Made by a program: the position numbers and the translations under genes. From Puia dinghuensis (GTDB taxonomy: Bacteria > Bacteroidota > Bacteroidia > Chitinophagales > Chitinophagaceae), in NCBI GenBank assembly GCA_026224995.1, contig JAMFRX010000329.1:1-17134 (forward strand): a DNA stretch of 17,134 nt, read 5' to 3'. Numbering within the stretch: the stretch's first letter is position 1; each line of letters begins with the position of its first letter. The notes below the pieces were generated by a model, which saw only the letters and a list, made by a program, of their open reading frames with translations, was not told where the DNA came from and searched no databases. This document shows, piece by piece, positions 6,536 to 13,390 of this stretch.

Positions 6536-8824
6536 ATGCGCAATCCCTGCTTTCTGCCCCTTCTTATCTTGTCTCTTTCCGTCAGCGGACAAACACCGGC
6601 ACAGGAAGACCTGCTGCCCTATGTTAAGCCGATCATCGGCACCCAGCGGATGGGTCATACCTATCCCGGCGCCAGCGCCCCGTTCGGAGCGGTACAGCTG
6701 AGCCCCGACACGGATACCATCCCTTATGAACAAAACGGCAAATACAATCCTGACGTCTATAAATATTGCGCCGGCTACCAGTATGACGATAAGACCATCG
6801 TCGGCTTCAGTCATACGCACTTCAGCGGTACGGGGCATTCCGATCTCGGCGACTTCCTGCTCATGCCGACCGTCGGCGAGCTGAAGCTCAACCCCGGCAC
6901 AGCAGCACAGTCACATAGCGGCTTCCGGTCGGCGTTCAGCCATGCTACCGAAACAGCTGAAGCCGACTATTACAAAGTGAAGCTGGAGGATTACAATATC
7001 TGGGCCGAGCTCACGGCGACAACCCGCGTAGGCTTTCATCAATATACTTTCCCAGCCTCGGACCAGGCGCATATCATTTTGGATCTGGTTAGCGGCATCT
7101 ACAATTATGACGACAAGAACGTCTGGACCTATGTCCGCGTCGTCAACGATACGCTGGTCACCGGCTACCGGCAAACAAGCGGGTGGGCGAGGACCAGAAC
7201 GGTGTATTTCGCGATGACCTTCTCCAGGCCGTTCAACGGGTACGGCAGTCGCAAGTATGACAGGAGGACGGCTTATCACGGGTTCTGGGGCCACTTTGAC
7301 GAGAGGCATAATTTCCCCGATCTTGCCGGCAGACAGCTCAGGATGCATTTTGATTTCAAAACGCAGGAAGGAGAGAAGGTCAAGGTGAAATTCGCGCTCT
7401 CGTCCGTAAGCACGGACGGCGCGCTGCTGAACCTGCGGACCGAAGCGCCGGGTTGGGATTTCGATGCCGTTCGCCGGCAGGGACAGGATGCCTGGCGGAA
7501 AGAATTGAACAAAGTACGCATCGACGCTTCCGTGGCCGACAAGCAAAGCTTCTATACCTCGATCTATCACGCTTTCATCAACCCTACGGTGTATATGGAT
7601 GTAGACGGGGGCTATCGCGGACTCGACCAGCTCAACCATACCGCCAATGGGTTCGTTAACTATACCACGTTCTCGCTTTGGGATACGCATCGCGCCCTGC
7701 ACCCCCTCTTCAATATCCTCCAGCCGGCACGCAACGCGGATATGATCCGGTCGATGCTGGCGCACTACGAACAGAGCGCCGAGCACATGCTTCCCATCTG
7801 GTCCAATTCCGCCAATGAGAACTGGTGCATGTCCGGCTATCATTCCGTTGCGGTGATCGCCGATGCTATCGTCAAGGGCAATACGCCATTCGATGCCAAC
7901 AAGGCCCTGGATGCCTGCATCGCCACCTCCAGCCGCCGCAGCTTCGAAGGGCTTGGCTCGTATATAGACAACGGCTATATCCCGGCCGAAGAGGACGGAA
8001 CATCGGTCTTCACGACCCTGGAATACGCGTATGACGATTGGTGTATTGCACAGGCGGCGAAGAAGCTGGGCCGGATGGATGTCTATGCTGCTTATAGCAA
8101 GCGGGCGGAAAATTATAAGAATGTCTGGGACCCTTCCGTCGGCTATATGCGTCCCCGGCTGAAGGACGGCAGCTTTCGCAAGGACTTCGATGTGCTGAGC
8201 ACCAACGGACAGGGCTTTATCGAGGGCAATGCATGGAACTACAGCCTCTATGTTCCCCATGATCCGCCGGCCCTGATCGCTTTGTCGGGTGGAAATAAAC
8301 GTTTCGTACAGCACCTGGATTCCCTGTTCACCATGGATCTTCCGGATAAGTTCTTCGCGGAGACCGAGGACATCACCCGGGACGGCATCATCGGCAACTA
8401 TGTGCATGGCAACGAGCCTTCCCATCATGTGGCCTATCTCTATGACTGGACGGACCAACCCTGGAAAACGCAGGAGCGGGTGCGGATGATCCTCAGGAAG
8501 CAATATGGCCCCGCACCAGATGGGCTGGGTGGCAATGACGACTGCGGACAGATGAGCGCCTGGTACATCTTTACCGCACTGGGCTTCTATCCCGTGGCGC
8601 CCGGCTCCGACCAGTATTGGCTGGGCAGCCCCGCTGTCAATTCGGCAGCGCTGCAGCTGGAAAATGGGAAGACCTTTACCATAGAAGCCAGGGATCAGAG
8701 CGATAAAAATGTGTATGTCAAACGAGTAACGCTCAATGGCCAGCCCCTAAACCGGCGATACCTTACGCATCAGGAGATTATGGATGGGGGAAAACTGGTA
8801 TTCTATATGAGTGGAAGACATTAG
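6536..8824 (+). CDS. Secreted GH92 alpha-mannosidase
   Basis: GH92 enzymes are calcium-dependent exo-acting alpha-mannosidases that trim alpha-linked mannose from N-glycans and yeast mannan. The family signatures run through the protein (762 residues, numbered from the ATG at 6536): HTYPGASAPFGAVQLSPDT (41-59), GFSHTHFSGTGHSDLGD (about 90-106), SLWDTHRALHPL (380-391), the active-site block HGNEPSHH with Glu627, and GNDDCGQMSAW with the Asp668/Asp669 pair that corresponds to the base region of characterised members. The end (VTLNGQPLNRRYLTHQEI) is the usual C-terminal beta domain. Length is normal for the family. A signal peptide (CFLPLLILSLSVSGQ) starts the protein, with no lipobox, so it is probably periplasmic or secreted. 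An open frame extends back to a GTG at 6491, but that codon lies upstream of the predicted promoter. Which mannose linkage is cut cannot be told here. Confidence 0.94.
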   Translation: MRNPCFLPLLILSLSVSGQTPAQEDLLPYVKPIIGTQRMGHTYPGASAPFGAVQLSPDTDTIPYEQNGKYNPDVYKYCAGYQYDDKTIVGFSHTHFSGTGHSDLGDFLLMPTVGELKLNPGTAAQSHSGFRSAFSHATETAEADYYKVKLEDYNIWAELTATTRVGFHQYTFPASDQAHIILDLVSGIYNYDDKNVWTYVRVVNDTLVTGYRQTSGWARTRTVYFAMTFSRPFNGYGSRKYDRRTAYHGFWGHFDERHNFPDLAGRQLRMHFDFKTQEGEKVKVKFALSSVSTDGALLNLRTEAPGWDFDAVRRQGQDAWRKELNKVRIDASVADKQSFYTSIYHAFINPTVYMDVDGGYRGLDQLNHTANGFVNYTTFSLWDTHRALHPLFNILQPARNADMIRSMLAHYEQSAEHMLPIWSNSANENWCMSGYHSVAVIADAIVKGNTPFDANKALDACIATSSRRSFEGLGSYIDNGYIPAEEDGTSVFTTLEYAYDDWCIAQAAKKLGRMDVYAAYSKRAENYKNVWDPSVGYMRPRLKDGSFRKDFDVLSTNGQGFIEGNAWNYSLYVPHDPPALIALSGGNKRFVQHLDSLFTMDLPDKFFAETEDITRDGIIGNYVHGNEPSHHVAYLYDWTDQPWKTQERVRMILRKQYGPAPDGLGGNDDCGQMSAWYIFTALGFYPVAPGSDQYWLGSPAVNSAALQLENGKTFTIEARDQSDKNVYVKRVTLNGQPLNRRYLTHQEIMDGGKLVFYMSGRH

Positions 8825-8911
8825 AATGTCCTCCAGGGCTTGCAGATATCGAAACTTTTCCTTATATTGTATATGACGATTTGATATTTCCTTACTTCAA
8901 AATTCCGCCAT

Positions 8912-9025
8912 ATGAAAAAGACAACACATCTGATGCATGCCGGTGAGGCTGCCACGACTGTCCTGTTGGCTGTCGGTTTTCTCTGTCTGGTTATGTTCTT
9001 ATCTTACCTGTTTATTGCCTCATAA
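8912..9025 (+). CDS. Small single-helix membrane protein (37 aa), unknown function
   Basis: An ATG at 8912 opens a 38-codon frame ending in TAA at 9025. The product starts MKKTTHLMHAGEAATT and continues into an unbroken hydrophobic stretch (VLLAVGFLCLVMFLSYLFIA, about residues 17-36). The layout is a short, basic, His-containing N-terminus followed by one transmembrane helix that ends one residue before the stop. An upstream A/T-rich run and the absence of a Shine-Dalgarno sequence fit the local pattern. It lies 87 bp after the GH92 stop and runs directly into a perfect terminator hairpin whose first stem base is the last base of the stop codon. That position supports a real transcribed gene. 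I do not recognise the family. It could equally be a fortuitous short frame in a 3' region; homology would settle it. Confidence 0.55.
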   Translation: MKKTTHLMHAGEAATTVLLAVGFLCLVMFLSYLFIAS

Positions 9026-9064
9026 AATAAGAAAGCCGGCTCTAATGAGCCGGCTTTCTTATTT
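9025..9064. terminator. Bidirectional intrinsic terminator shared by two convergent genes
   Basis: A perfect 18-bp stem (9025-9042 with 9047-9064) with a four-base TAAT loop has a GC-rich core (GCCGGCTC/GAGCCGGC) flanked by A and T runs, so either strand gives a hairpin followed by a T-rich tail. The TAA stop of the 37-aa gene (9023-9025) touches the left edge. The stop of the lipoprotein gene on the other strand (9063-9065) overlaps the right edge. Confidence 0.9.
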
Positions 9065-9557
9065 AAGGTCCTACCGTATAGCTGCTGGTGAACGTCCCAT
9101 TGGTGACGACCACGCTGTCCGTGGCGCTAAGATCATTGTAAAGCGTCCCGGAGAAGGTGCCGGTGATCGTATGGTTGACGGTATCCGAAGCCGTTAGGGT
9201 GATGAGCGCCTTGGTGCCGGGGAAACCCAGGTAAGCGTCGTATTCCTTGCCCGTGATCTGGTAGGTGATGCCGGCCAGGGTGCTATCGGAGGAGAAAAGG
9301 TGGTTGATCGGAGCCCCATAGGGGATACCTATCGTGACAATGGTCGTGTCATTGGATTTGATCGTATAGCCGACGACGTCGATGAGACCGAAGCTCTGGG
9401 AGTAGGCGCCTACGGTTGTCGCAGCGGTAAAAACAGTGCCGCTCACGGAAGCGGCCATCGTGCCGCTGGAAGGATTGCTGTTGTTGTTCTTACTGCACCC
9501 GATGATGAGCGTCAGCAGGAACAGCGAAGCGGCAAAAGAGAAAAAAATAGGTTTCAT
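9063..9557 (-). CDS. Small lipoprotein, possibly DUF6252-like, unknown function
   Basis: The 164-residue protein has a type II signal peptide (FFSFAASLFLLTLIIG) and a lipobox ending at Cys21 (LIIGC), followed by a Ser/Asn-rich linker (SKNNNSNPSSG), so it should be lipid-anchored. The mature part is beta-rich: it opens with MAASVSGTVFTAATTVG and ends with TGTFSGTLYNDLSATDS and VVTNGTFTSSY. This pattern (a small all-beta lipoprotein beginning 'xASVxGxxFxA' and ending 'VTNGTFxxxY') resembles Bacteroidota domains of the DUF6252 type. I give that by recollection of the pattern only. No catalytic residues are evident. Its promoter should lie in the 75 bp shared with dus; the minus strand there reads TATCTTTA (9584-9577), one base off the -7 consensus, near an inverted repeat GGTAAA/TTTACC (9575-9593). 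The gene ends in the shared terminator. Confidence 0.8.
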   Translation of the reverse strand: MKPIFFSFAASLFLLTLIIGCSKNNNSNPSSGTMAASVSGTVFTAATTVGAYSQSFGLIDVVGYTIKSNDTTIVTIGIPYGAPINHLFSSDSTLAGITYQITGKEYDAYLGFPGTKALITLTASDTVNHTITGTFSGTLYNDLSATDSVVVTNGTFTSSYTVGP

Positions 9558-9617
9558 CTGGCTTTTTGGTTTGCGGTAAAGATAGGTTTTACCACGAACG
9601 TAAACGGATTTTTAACT

Positions 9618-9625
9618 TATTTTTG
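9618..9625 (+). promoter_or_regulatory. Bacteroidota -7 promoter element of dus
   Basis: TATTTTTG is an exact TAnnTTTG match and lies only 7 bases before the ATG at 9633. Transcription would start at about 9630, leaving an almost leaderless mRNA. The flanking CTTATTTTTGCA is identical to the element before the GH92 gene. No good -33 element is visible. Confidence 0.55.
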
Positions 9626-9632
9626 CACCGGC

Positions 9633-10670
9633 ATGACCCATATCGGACAGCTCATATTACCGGATTTTCCACTATTGCTGGCGCCCATGGAAGACGTGAG
9701 CGACCCGCCTTTCAGAGCGATATGTAAAGCCTATGGGGCTGATCTTACTTTTACAGAATTCATTTCCAGCGAGAGCCTGGTGAAAGGAGCCATCCGCAGC
9801 CGGCGGAAGCTGGATATCTTCCAGCAGGAGCGCCCTGTGGGCATCCAGCTGTATGGCGGCGATGAAGACAGTCTTTCCCTTGCCGCGGCCATCGTGGATG
9901 CGACGAACCCGGATGTGCTGGATATCAATTTCGGCTGCCCCGTGAAGGGCATCGTCGGCCGCGGAGCGGGCGCGGGCGTTCTCAAGGATCCGGACAGGAT
10001 GGTGCGGCTCACTGAAGCCTGCGTGCAGGCGACCCGTTTGCCGGTGACGGTGAAGACCAGGCTGGGCTGGGATGACAATTCACGGAACATCCTGGATGTT
10101 GCCGAGCGGCTACAGGATACCGGTATACAGGCATTGACCATCCACGGTCGCACGCGCTCCCAGCTTTACAAGGGGAAAGCCGACTGGGAGCTCATCGGGC
10201 AGGTGAAGAACAATCCCCGGATGCATATCCCCATCTTCGGCAACGGCGATATCGACAGTCCGCAAAAAGCACTGGCATACCGCGACCGCTATGGTGTCGA
10301 CGGCATCATGATCGGCAGGGCCGCGATAGGCTATCCCTGGATCTTCCGCGAGATCAAGACCTACATACAAACGGGAGAGCTGGCCGCCCCGCCCACCGCA
10401 GAAGAGCGGGTAAGCGTTTGCAGGGAGCATCTTAAAGGAGCATTAGCCTGGAACGGACCCGTACAGGGCATCAACGAAATGCGCGGCCAGTATGCCCGTT
10501 ATCTGAAGGGACTGCCCGGTATCGGTCCCTATCTGCAGCAGCTGGTGCGATTGGCGGACGCGGCGGCAGTGGAGGAAGTATTGCAGGAGATAGCCTACGC
10601 GTGCAAGGACCACATCTCAGAAGCCCAGCCTATTGAGCTGGTAGATTACCATACGCATTGCACTCTCTAG
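9633..10670 (+). CDS. dus: tRNA-dihydrouridine synthase
   Basis: This flavoenzyme reduces specific uridines in tRNA to dihydrouridine, using FMN and NADPH, in the cytoplasm. The 345-residue protein carries the family motifs in order: LLLAPMEDVSDPPFR (14-28, FMN-binding start of the TIM barrel), DINFGCPVKGIVGRGAGAG (97-115) with the conserved catalytic Cys102, VKTRLGW (140-146), HGRTRSQLYKG (171-181), GNGDI (203-207) and GRAAIGYPWIF (228-238). A helical C-terminal domain follows. The frame is open back to 9300, but the ATG at 9633 puts the start just before the first barrel strand, as in homologues. It is a housekeeping gene. Its last 41 bp overlap the convergent glycosyltransferase gene, so the residues after about 331 are read on both strands. 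I leave open which Dus subfamily it belongs to. Confidence 0.94.
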   Translation: MTHIGQLILPDFPLLLAPMEDVSDPPFRAICKAYGADLTFTEFISSESLVKGAIRSRRKLDIFQQERPVGIQLYGGDEDSLSLAAAIVDATNPDVLDINFGCPVKGIVGRGAGAGVLKDPDRMVRLTEACVQATRLPVTVKTRLGWDDNSRNILDVAERLQDTGIQALTIHGRTRSQLYKGKADWELIGQVKNNPRMHIPIFGNGDIDSPQKALAYRDRYGVDGIMIGRAAIGYPWIFREIKTYIQTGELAAPPTAEERVSVCREHLKGALAWNGPVQGINEMRGQYARYLKGLPGIGPYLQQLVRLADAAAVEEVLQEIAYACKDHISEAQPIELVDYHTHCTL

Positions 10671-11823
10671 AAACAGCGCCATAGATCTCCAGCAGCTGGG
10701 AGTAATTGGTTTCCTGTGTAAAATGGTCCAGGTAGGAGCGCCGGGCGGATTGCCGCTTTTGGTGATAGTCCGCATCGTCCTTGGATTCCCTGATCTTTTG
10801 GATCAGCGACGCTACGTTATCCCGCGTGAAAAGCAACCCGTTGGTCCGGTCGCTGATGAGCTCCCGGGCCGCACCGGCGTCCGAAGCAAGGACGGGGGTG
10901 CCGCAGGCGAAGGCCTCTACTATCGTCCGGCCAAAGGGCTCGTGCCACCTGCTGGGAAAGATGAGATAATAGGCCTCGCCCATCAATCGGTAGGTAGATC
11001 TCAGGTCCAATGGCCCTTCGTACCGGATATTGGGATGCCTGGCGGCCATCGCTTCCACCTCCGGCTGCATCGGGCCCTTGCCGACGACGGTGAGGTCATA
11101 TCCTGCCAGTTCGGGAGACGAAAAGGCCTCCAGCAGCAGCCCGATCCCCTTTTCTGACGAAAGCCTTCCCGCATAGAGGAAATTATCCTTTGGCCGCTCG
11201 TTGAAGCCGGGGTCTTCGGCGATAAAATTATATTTCTTATAGAGCTTCTCTGCAGGCATCCCTCCTTCTATCATCCGTTCCTTAACGTAGTCGCTGATAC
11301 AGATAAAGCCGTCGATCTGCCGCTGCCAGGTATGCAAAAAATTATGGAAGGAGAGCATCGCCGTGGCCACGAAGCTTGCGGAAAAGCTATCCCGGTAACA
11401 CTTGCCCATCAGTCCCGGCAGGGGTATCATCTTGCCCACGCAACGGGTACAGACCTCATCCCGGGTAAACAGCTGGGCATTGGGGCATATCAGGCGATAG
11501 TTCCGGAGGGAGACCACCACCTTGGCGCCGCCCTTCCTGGCGGCAAAGAAAATGCTGGGCGAAAGCAATGGGAAGAAGTTCTGGACATGCACGATCTGGT
11601 ACCCTTGGGTACGCACCTTCTGCAAAACCAGCTTATAGGCCTTGACGGACCAGATCGCGCCCAGCGCTACCCGCCATTTGGAAGTTTCTTCGATGGAATG
11701 ATTGTTAAGGAGCACCAGATCTACCTCGTGGCCGTGACTGCGCAGCATGTCCACTTCGGCCTGGGTCGATACATCCTCTCCGCCGCCGATGAGGTATTGA
11801 TTGTGCAGTACTAGTATCTTCAT
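10630..11823 (-). CDS. GT4-family glycosyltransferase
   Basis: This is a retaining GT-B glycosyltransferase that moves a sugar from a nucleotide-sugar donor to a growing glycan at the cytoplasmic face of the membrane. The 397 residues start MKILVLHNQYLIGGGEDVST, with the glycine-rich acceptor-side loop of the first Rossmann domain. The donor-binding half has FLYAGRLSSEKGIGLLLEAF (216-235), a conserved GT4 start, and the E-x7-E motif EPFGRTIVE (Glu295, Glu303) followed by ACGTPVLASDAGAARELI. An unusual part is a cysteine cluster, Cys113, Cys125, Cys128 and Cys142 (ICPNAQLF, VCTRCVGK, GKCYRDS), seen in some GT4 enzymes and possibly metal-binding. It stands alone: convergent with dus by a 41-bp overlap and divergent from a GH30 gene over 117 bp. 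Donor and acceptor cannot be told. It might serve the nearby export operon, though it is not part of it. Confidence 0.9.
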   Translation of the reverse strand: MKILVLHNQYLIGGGEDVSTQAEVDMLRSHGHEVDLVLLNNHSIEETSKWRVALGAIWSVKAYKLVLQKVRTQGYQIVHVQNFFPLLSPSIFFAARKGGAKVVVSLRNYRLICPNAQLFTRDEVCTRCVGKMIPLPGLMGKCYRDSFSASFVATAMLSFHNFLHTWQRQIDGFICISDYVKERMIEGGMPAEKLYKKYNFIAEDPGFNERPKDNFLYAGRLSSEKGIGLLLEAFSSPELAGYDLTVVGKGPMQPEVEAMAARHPNIRYEGPLDLRSTYRLMGEAYYLIFPSRWHEPFGRTIVEAFACGTPVLASDAGAARELISDRTNGLLFTRDNVASLIQKIRESKDDADYHQKRQSARRSYLDHFTQETNYSQLLEIYGAVSRECNAYGNLPAQ

Positions 11824-11883
11824 AACTGGGATTGCAATTCTCCTGAAATTGATTGAGAAAAAGCAAGCATCGGAGGGGTGCGG

Positions 11884-11891
11884 CTAAAGTA
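11884..11891 (-). promoter_or_regulatory. Probable -7 element for the glycosyltransferase gene
   Basis: On the minus strand this reads TACTTTAG, one base off TAnnTTTG. A TTG (11912-11910) lies 18 bases upstream and could be the -33 element. The predicted start near 11877 leaves a leader of about 55 bases. The element mirrors the plus-strand one at 11915. Confidence 0.45.
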
Positions 11892-11914
11892 CGATTTTTT
11901 TTCAAAAAACAACT

Positions 11915-11922
11915 TAACTTAG
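11915..11922 (+). promoter_or_regulatory. Probable -7 element for the first GH30 gene
   Basis: TAACTTAG is one base off TAnnTTTG and predicts a start near 11928, 13 bases before the ATG. The bases TTAGCCGC at 11919-11926 are the exact reverse complement of GCGGCTAA at 11880-11887, within the opposing promoter. No clear -33 TTTG is present. Confidence 0.45.
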
Positions 11923-11940
11923 CCGCCCATTCAAAACATC

Positions 11941-13371
11941 ATGCGTCTATTAACACTATCGAACCTGCTGCTGGCCTGCACGATCACAAGCCTCACCGTC
12001 GCCGGGCAGAAGACGGTCACGGTCTACACGACTGCTGCCAATACCACGCTCCGGCTGTCGGCGAACGGAAAGCTGAATTTCTCTCCCGCCAGTCAGCCGC
12101 TGGAGACCGAACCCTTTGTCCTCGTCGACGCGACCGTTCCTTTCCAGTCCATTTTGGGCATCGGGGGCGCCCTCACGGATGCGGCTGCGGAGACTTTCGC
12201 CAGGCTGTCCAAGGACAAACAGCAGGAGCTGCTGGCCGCCTATTACGATACGGCTAGCGGTATCGGCTATACGTTGGCGCGGACCAATATCCAAAGCTGC
12301 GACTTCTCCAGCGGCAGCTATAGCTATGTAGCCGACAATGACCCTGCCCTCAAGACCTTCAGCGTGGCCCATGACGAACGGTTCCGCATCCCGCTGATCA
12401 AGGCGGCCATGAAGGCGGCGGGCGGGCAGCTCAAGCTCTACGTCTCCCCCTGGAGCCCTCCCGCTTTTATGAAGGACAACAACAGCGTCACCGGCGGCGG
12501 GAAGCTCAGGCATGAATACGATCAATCCTGGGCTGACTTCTACGTAAAGTTCATCCGGACATACGAAGCGATGAACATCCCCGTCTGGGGGCTTTCGGTG
12601 CAGAATGAACCGATGGCCACGCAAAAATGGGAATCCTGTATCTATAGCGCGGAAGACGAGCGTGATTTTATTCGTGACTACCTTGGTCCTACTTTGCAAA
12701 AAGCAGGCCTGGGCGGAAAGAAGCTGATCGCCTGGGACCACAACCGCGACCTCGTCTACCAGCGGGCCAGCACCATCCTGGAGGATCCTGCCGCCGCCAA
12801 ATATGTCTGGGGCATCGGCTTCCACTGGTACGAGACCTGGACGGGCGGACCGATGCTATTCGACAACGTAAAGCTGGTGAACCAGGCTTTCCCCGATAAA
12901 AATCTGCTATTCACCGAAGGCTGCAAGGAGCGTTTCTCCTTCGACAGCCTGCAGGCCTGGTCCCTGGGCGAACGGTATGGCTATTCGATGATCAATGACT
13001 TCAACGACGGCGCCACGGGCTGGACGGACTGGAACATCCTGCTGGATGAGAACGGCGGTCCCAATCATGTGGGCAATTTCTGCTTTGCGCCTGTCCATGC
13101 CGACACCCGCAACGGTTCGCTGATCTATACCAATGCCTACTATTATATCGGGCATTTTTCCAAGTTCGTACGGCCGGGCGCCAGGCGTATTGCCGTATCT
13201 TCGAACCGGGCGGTCTTACAAAGCACTGCTTTTATGAACAAAGACGGCAGCATCGTTGTCATAGTGATGAATTCGACGGACCGGCCGATGCCTTACCAGC
13301 TGATCATAAAAGGCCAGAAGGCCGCCATCGAAAGTCTGCCACATTCTATCGCCACGTTAATTGTCAAATAG
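11941..13371 (+). CDS. Secreted GH30 glycosidase (first of tandem pair)
   Basis: GH30 enzymes are retaining beta-glycosidases with a TIM barrel and a small beta-sandwich. Different subfamilies act on glucosylceramide, beta-1,6-glucan, xylan or other beta-linked glycans. The 476 residues begin with a signal peptide (LLLACTITSLTVAGQ), then ILGIGGALTDAAAETF (71-86), the usual GH30 opening. LYVSPWSPPAFMK (166-178) is a strong family signature. The acid/base is Glu223 in LSVQNEP and the nucleophile Glu326 in LLFTEG; both are present and correctly spaced. The last 60 residues (AVLQSTAFMNKDGSIVVIVMN) form the beta-sandwich end. The second GH30 gene starts 19 bp later, so the two are probably co-transcribed. 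The promoter region is shared with the GT4 gene. The layout resembles the glucosylceramidase/beta-1,6-glucanase branch, not the xylanase branch, but substrate is not proven. Confidence 0.92.
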   Translation: MRLLTLSNLLLACTITSLTVAGQKTVTVYTTAANTTLRLSANGKLNFSPASQPLETEPFVLVDATVPFQSILGIGGALTDAAAETFARLSKDKQQELLAAYYDTASGIGYTLARTNIQSCDFSSGSYSYVADNDPALKTFSVAHDERFRIPLIKAAMKAAGGQLKLYVSPWSPPAFMKDNNSVTGGGKLRHEYDQSWADFYVKFIRTYEAMNIPVWGLSVQNEPMATQKWESCIYSAEDERDFIRDYLGPTLQKAGLGGKKLIAWDHNRDLVYQRASTILEDPAAAKYVWGIGFHWYETWTGGPMLFDNVKLVNQAFPDKNLLFTEGCKERFSFDSLQAWSLGERYGYSMINDFNDGATGWTDWNILLDENGGPNHVGNFCFAPVHADTRNGSLIYTNAYYYIGHFSKFVRPGARRIAVSSNRAVLQSTAFMNKDGSIVVIVMNSTDRPMPYQLIIKGQKAAIESLPHSIATLIVK

Positions 13372-13381
13372 CCACGTTAAT
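13351..13381 (+). repeat. 11-bp direct repeat across the GH30-GH30 junction
   Basis: GCCACGTTAAT occurs at 13351-13361 and again at 13371-13381, exactly 20 bp apart. The first copy codes for the C-terminal residues of the upstream enzyme, and the second begins at the last base of its TAG stop. It looks like a small tandem duplication that may have created or remodelled the intergenic spacer. Confidence 0.7.
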
Positions 13382-13390
13382 CATAACCAG

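Noticed and set aside
6911..8503. A 530-codon open frame on the minus strand inside the GH92 gene
   Set aside because: It is fully antisense to a gene with clear GH92 motifs, and the translation is low-complexity-like with no recognisable domain. Long antisense frames are common in GC-rich coding DNA.
9575..9593. Inverted repeat GGTAAA/TTTACC before the lipoprotein gene
   Set aside because: Only 6-bp arms in a 75-bp promoter region. It could be an operator, but is too short to claim.
11956..12825. A 289-codon minus-strand frame opposite the first GH30 gene
   Set aside because: Antisense to a GH30 gene with both catalytic glutamates, and no independent promoter or domain.
13361..13390. TTG start overlapping the stop of the first GH30 gene
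   Set aside because: The ATG at 13391 gives a normal signal peptide at the very N-terminus; the ten extra residues (MSNSHVNHNQ) are hydrophilic and partly arise from the direct repeat.
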